The notes under the pieces: generated by a model
Database searches by the model: none
What the model saw: only the letters and a program-made list of their open reading frames with translations
What the model was told of the DNA's origin: nothing
Shown here: piece after piece, positions 15,701 to 17,526 of the stretch
Position numbering within the stretch: position 1 is the first letter of the stretch
How the letters are laid out: the number at the start of each line of letters is the position of its first letter
Assembly: GCA_002710765.1 (NCBI GenBank)
Contig: PALK01000017.1
Span: forward strand, 112,934-130,459
Direction of reading: 5' to 3'
From: Rickettsiales bacterium
Lineage (GTDB): Bacteria > Pseudomonadota > Alphaproteobacteria > Methylaequorales > Methylaequoraceae
DNA: 17,526 nucleotides
Made by a program: the position numbers and the translations under genes

Positions 15701-17526
15701 AACCAGCAAAGGTATTGTAAGATGGTGTAATACCCGTAAGTTGACGAGGAATAAAACCATGTCTCCAGATTTCGCCATCAGTAATGGCTGAAGCAGGGTT
15801 GTTTACGCCCATTAAGGGTGTATAATAGTTGGGTTTTGGTGCATATTCAGAAAGAGAGGTCCGAGGGTAAGCATCTCCTCCGAGGGGGTTATTTTGATAC
15901 CGAGACTTGCACGATAAGAAATTAGGGGTTGAAAAAGCCATTTCTGCTGGCTTACGAATAGGGAATTGGCCTATTAAGGGTGTAGGACAAAAAGGAAAAG
16001 TGCTGGGTTGCCGAGGGGCCTCATTTTCATATTCAAAACTCGATCCAGTATTAGTTTGAGGGTAAAAAGGATTTCCACTAAACTTAGTATTTGTCATTCC
16101 GATTTGATGAGCACGATAAGTAACTTGTTCAAAAGGATAGATTTGAAGCGAACCAAAACGAGAAGCACCACTACACCAAGGAACTCTAAGATTCGTGCCG
16201 GGGTTAAGAAATTGGGCTTGCCAATCGCCTTGGGCTATGCCTGCTGCATTCCCAGAAAAGGCACCTTGAGTGGCCATACTACTGCCACACTGATCGGGTT
16301 GTCCGTATCCAAACTGAATAAGAGGATTTTGTCCTTCTATATTACTATTTCCAATACACCAATTAAAGCCCCAATGTTCATAGGGAAACTCTATTTCGGC
16401 ACCGCCAATATTAGAGTTCAAACTGGTAATTTGAGAATTAATCATCTGGGGGTTGATAGTTTTATAGATATCTGCACTATCGTTGCCAGAATACTGGTCA
16501 TTAAATATATTTACTACGAAGGAATACATAATAGGGATAAAATCTTGTTCGGCATAGATAGACCACTTATAACCAGCAGTAACATTAGTGCTGTTGTGAA
16601 CCGTGGTTCCATAACCCCCGCAAGGCATATAGCCAACGCATTGAATAACTAACGGCTGAGCACCATTACCCGACAATTCAGGTTCCATGGCTTCCCAACC
16701 CTCTCTGGCAAAAGTGTTGAAACTTCTTTGGTCTATACACATATCCATTAAACCTCCTCCTTGGTTGGTTTGTTGAGGAATGGGTTCACCGGCAACAACA
16801 TAAGGGTCATTAGTAGCCGGACCGTTAGACTCAGGTAATTCTAATTGAGAACGAGTCGGGAGGATGTGCCATGCAGCCGGATTATCTATTTCATCATATT
16901 TACAAGCAGCGAAGAAACCATCTAAAAATCCATTAAACTGAACATCGGGTGTCGTCCAACCGGCAGCCAAATCAGTGGGGTCCCAAGAGATGAACTCAAT
17001 CCGATCCCAGTTATTTAACGTCCACTGGTCATAATTAAGTTTACAACGATAATTTCCGCAAAGAAAAACCGTGCCGTTAGCACACATAATTTTATTTATA
17101 ACCCATGAGCCGGGAACGGGTTGGATTCCTGCCCAACGTCCTGCAGACACTAAATCTATGGTTCCTTCTCCTGAGAATAAAGCACTCGCAGTAGGGTCGT
17201 TAGGACTGGCTTCTCCATAACCAATAGCACAACCATTAGTAGCATCTAAAAAAGAGTGATAAGCCCAAGCCTGATCTAAAATCTGGGGTGGTAGTTCTTC
17301 AACAGTAAGATCGAATGATAGTCCCAAAATATCACGGTCCTGTATTAGTATAATCTTTCGTGGTAGTATACGTCGTGGGTTGTGGTGTATAACCAGTTGA
17401 GAAATCAGTAAAAGGGTTGTATTCATTACAAGTTGAATCGCCGGGAGTAAATTGAGTTTCAATTTCTACCACACGGTTGTAGGCTACATAACGCACGTCA
17501 TACCAAGTTCCCGGTGGAATCTCAAT
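12741..17526 (-). CDS. Giant extracellular-type protein, 5' end outside window, with internal frame disruption
   Basis: At least about 1,590 codons are present. The main frame runs from near 17333 to TAG at 12741. Upstream, 64 codons to the right edge are open in another frame (IEIPPGTWYDVRYVAYNRVV ... DYTNTG) and have the same Thr/Asn/Tyr-rich character, so they are probably the same protein. The first 40 or so codons of the main frame upstream of the switch are Leu/Ile/Arg-rich and look like non-coding shadow. The body has over 20 scattered cysteines and many N-x-S/T sites (NSTNVT, NQTT, NLT, NSS), as in disulphide-bonded, glycosylated surface proteins. The last roughly 150 residues change to a charged, helical tail (YKRKILKQDSAEMTLEEIEE). 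No membrane span is visible there. A virion spike or fibre or a surface adhesin would fit; no family recognised. Confidence 0.8.
17332..17340 (-). other. Frame switch (+1) in the giant gene at GGA-CCG-TGA
   Basis: The upstream frame ends at TGA (17332-17334) directly after GGA-CCG. The downstream frame is reached by skipping one base, giving GAT-ATT-TTG-GGA. Removal of one C of the CC pair gives GGA-CGT-GAT-ATT and a continuous protein. A sequencing indel, a real mutation or a stop-dependent +1 frameshift are all consistent. Confidence 0.6.

Noticed and set aside
16008..16652. A 214-codon open frame on the plus strand
   Set aside because: It lies wholly antisense to the giant gene, has no TATA box or ribosome site, and its Ser/Arg/Ile-rich composition is that of a reverse-frame shadow.
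17332..17462. The first 43 residues of the longest frame as the true start of the giant protein
   Set aside because: They are Leu/Ile/Arg-rich, unlike the rest. The alternative frame over the same bases reads on to the right edge and matches the body of the protein in composition.
1..17526. CRISPR arrays, tRNA genes, insertion sequences, attachment sites or terminators
   Set aside because: No regularly spaced repeats, cloverleaf-like sequences, transposase genes or terminal inverted repeats were seen, and no T-run on the coding strand sits after a stop codon.

Overview
The window is almost entirely coding, and every supported gene lies on the minus strand, so it reads right to left. The host or element is very probably archaeal. 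Seven promoters show an archaeal TATA box (mostly TATAAATA) centred 26-28 bases upstream of an ATG, the layout of leaderless archaeal transcripts. Second and third genes of each unit usually have a Shine-Dalgarno-like sequence instead. An eighth promoter gives a short leader with GGAGGG before its ATG. The combination of unidirectional compact operons, mostly unrecognisable proteins, very large extracellular-looking proteins, a MoxR-type AAA+ ATPase, a Get3/ArsA-like ATPase and a possible primase-like domain suggests an archaeal virus or a related mobile element. No capsid, terminase, polymerase or integrase gene is visible, so the viral reading is inference. The host lineage cannot be fixed from what is here.

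Layout in transcription order. (I) 17526-12741: a giant gene of at least about 1,590 codons, cut by the right edge and carrying a +1 frame disruption near 17334. Its product is rich in Cys, Asn and Tyr, with many N-glycosylation sequons and a charged C-terminal tail. (H) 12680-12255: a 141-residue unknown protein. (G) 12219-11079: a Get3/ArsA-family ATPase coupled to a 52-residue single-span membrane protein. (F) 11038-10351: a 229-residue protein without a signal peptide, with a Gly/Asn/Asp linker and one C-terminal membrane segment. (E) 10311-9247: four small genes joined by ATGA overlaps, namely a primase-like (AEP) candidate, a 40-residue protein, a double Cys4 zinc-module protein and a 52-codon ORF interrupted by an in-frame TAA. 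(D) 9208-8296: an acidic protein, then a possible winged-helix protein, with a hairpin at their junction. (C) 8222-6886: a membrane/coiled-coil protein, then a helical protein. (B) 6860-5285: an acidic-tailed protein, then an unknown protein. (A) 5240-1: a 734-residue modular protein, then the MoxR-type ATPase, which runs off the left edge.

Most interesting points: the MoxR ATPase has a very long insertion between Walker A and Walker B and an apparent DE-to-NE change in Walker B. The Get3-like ATPase sits next to a protein with tail-anchored topology, a possible client on the same element. The promoters are so tightly packed that one TATA box contains the stop codon of the preceding gene. There is no gene-free stretch longer than 300 bases. 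No tRNA, rRNA, CRISPR, IS element or clear terminator was seen.
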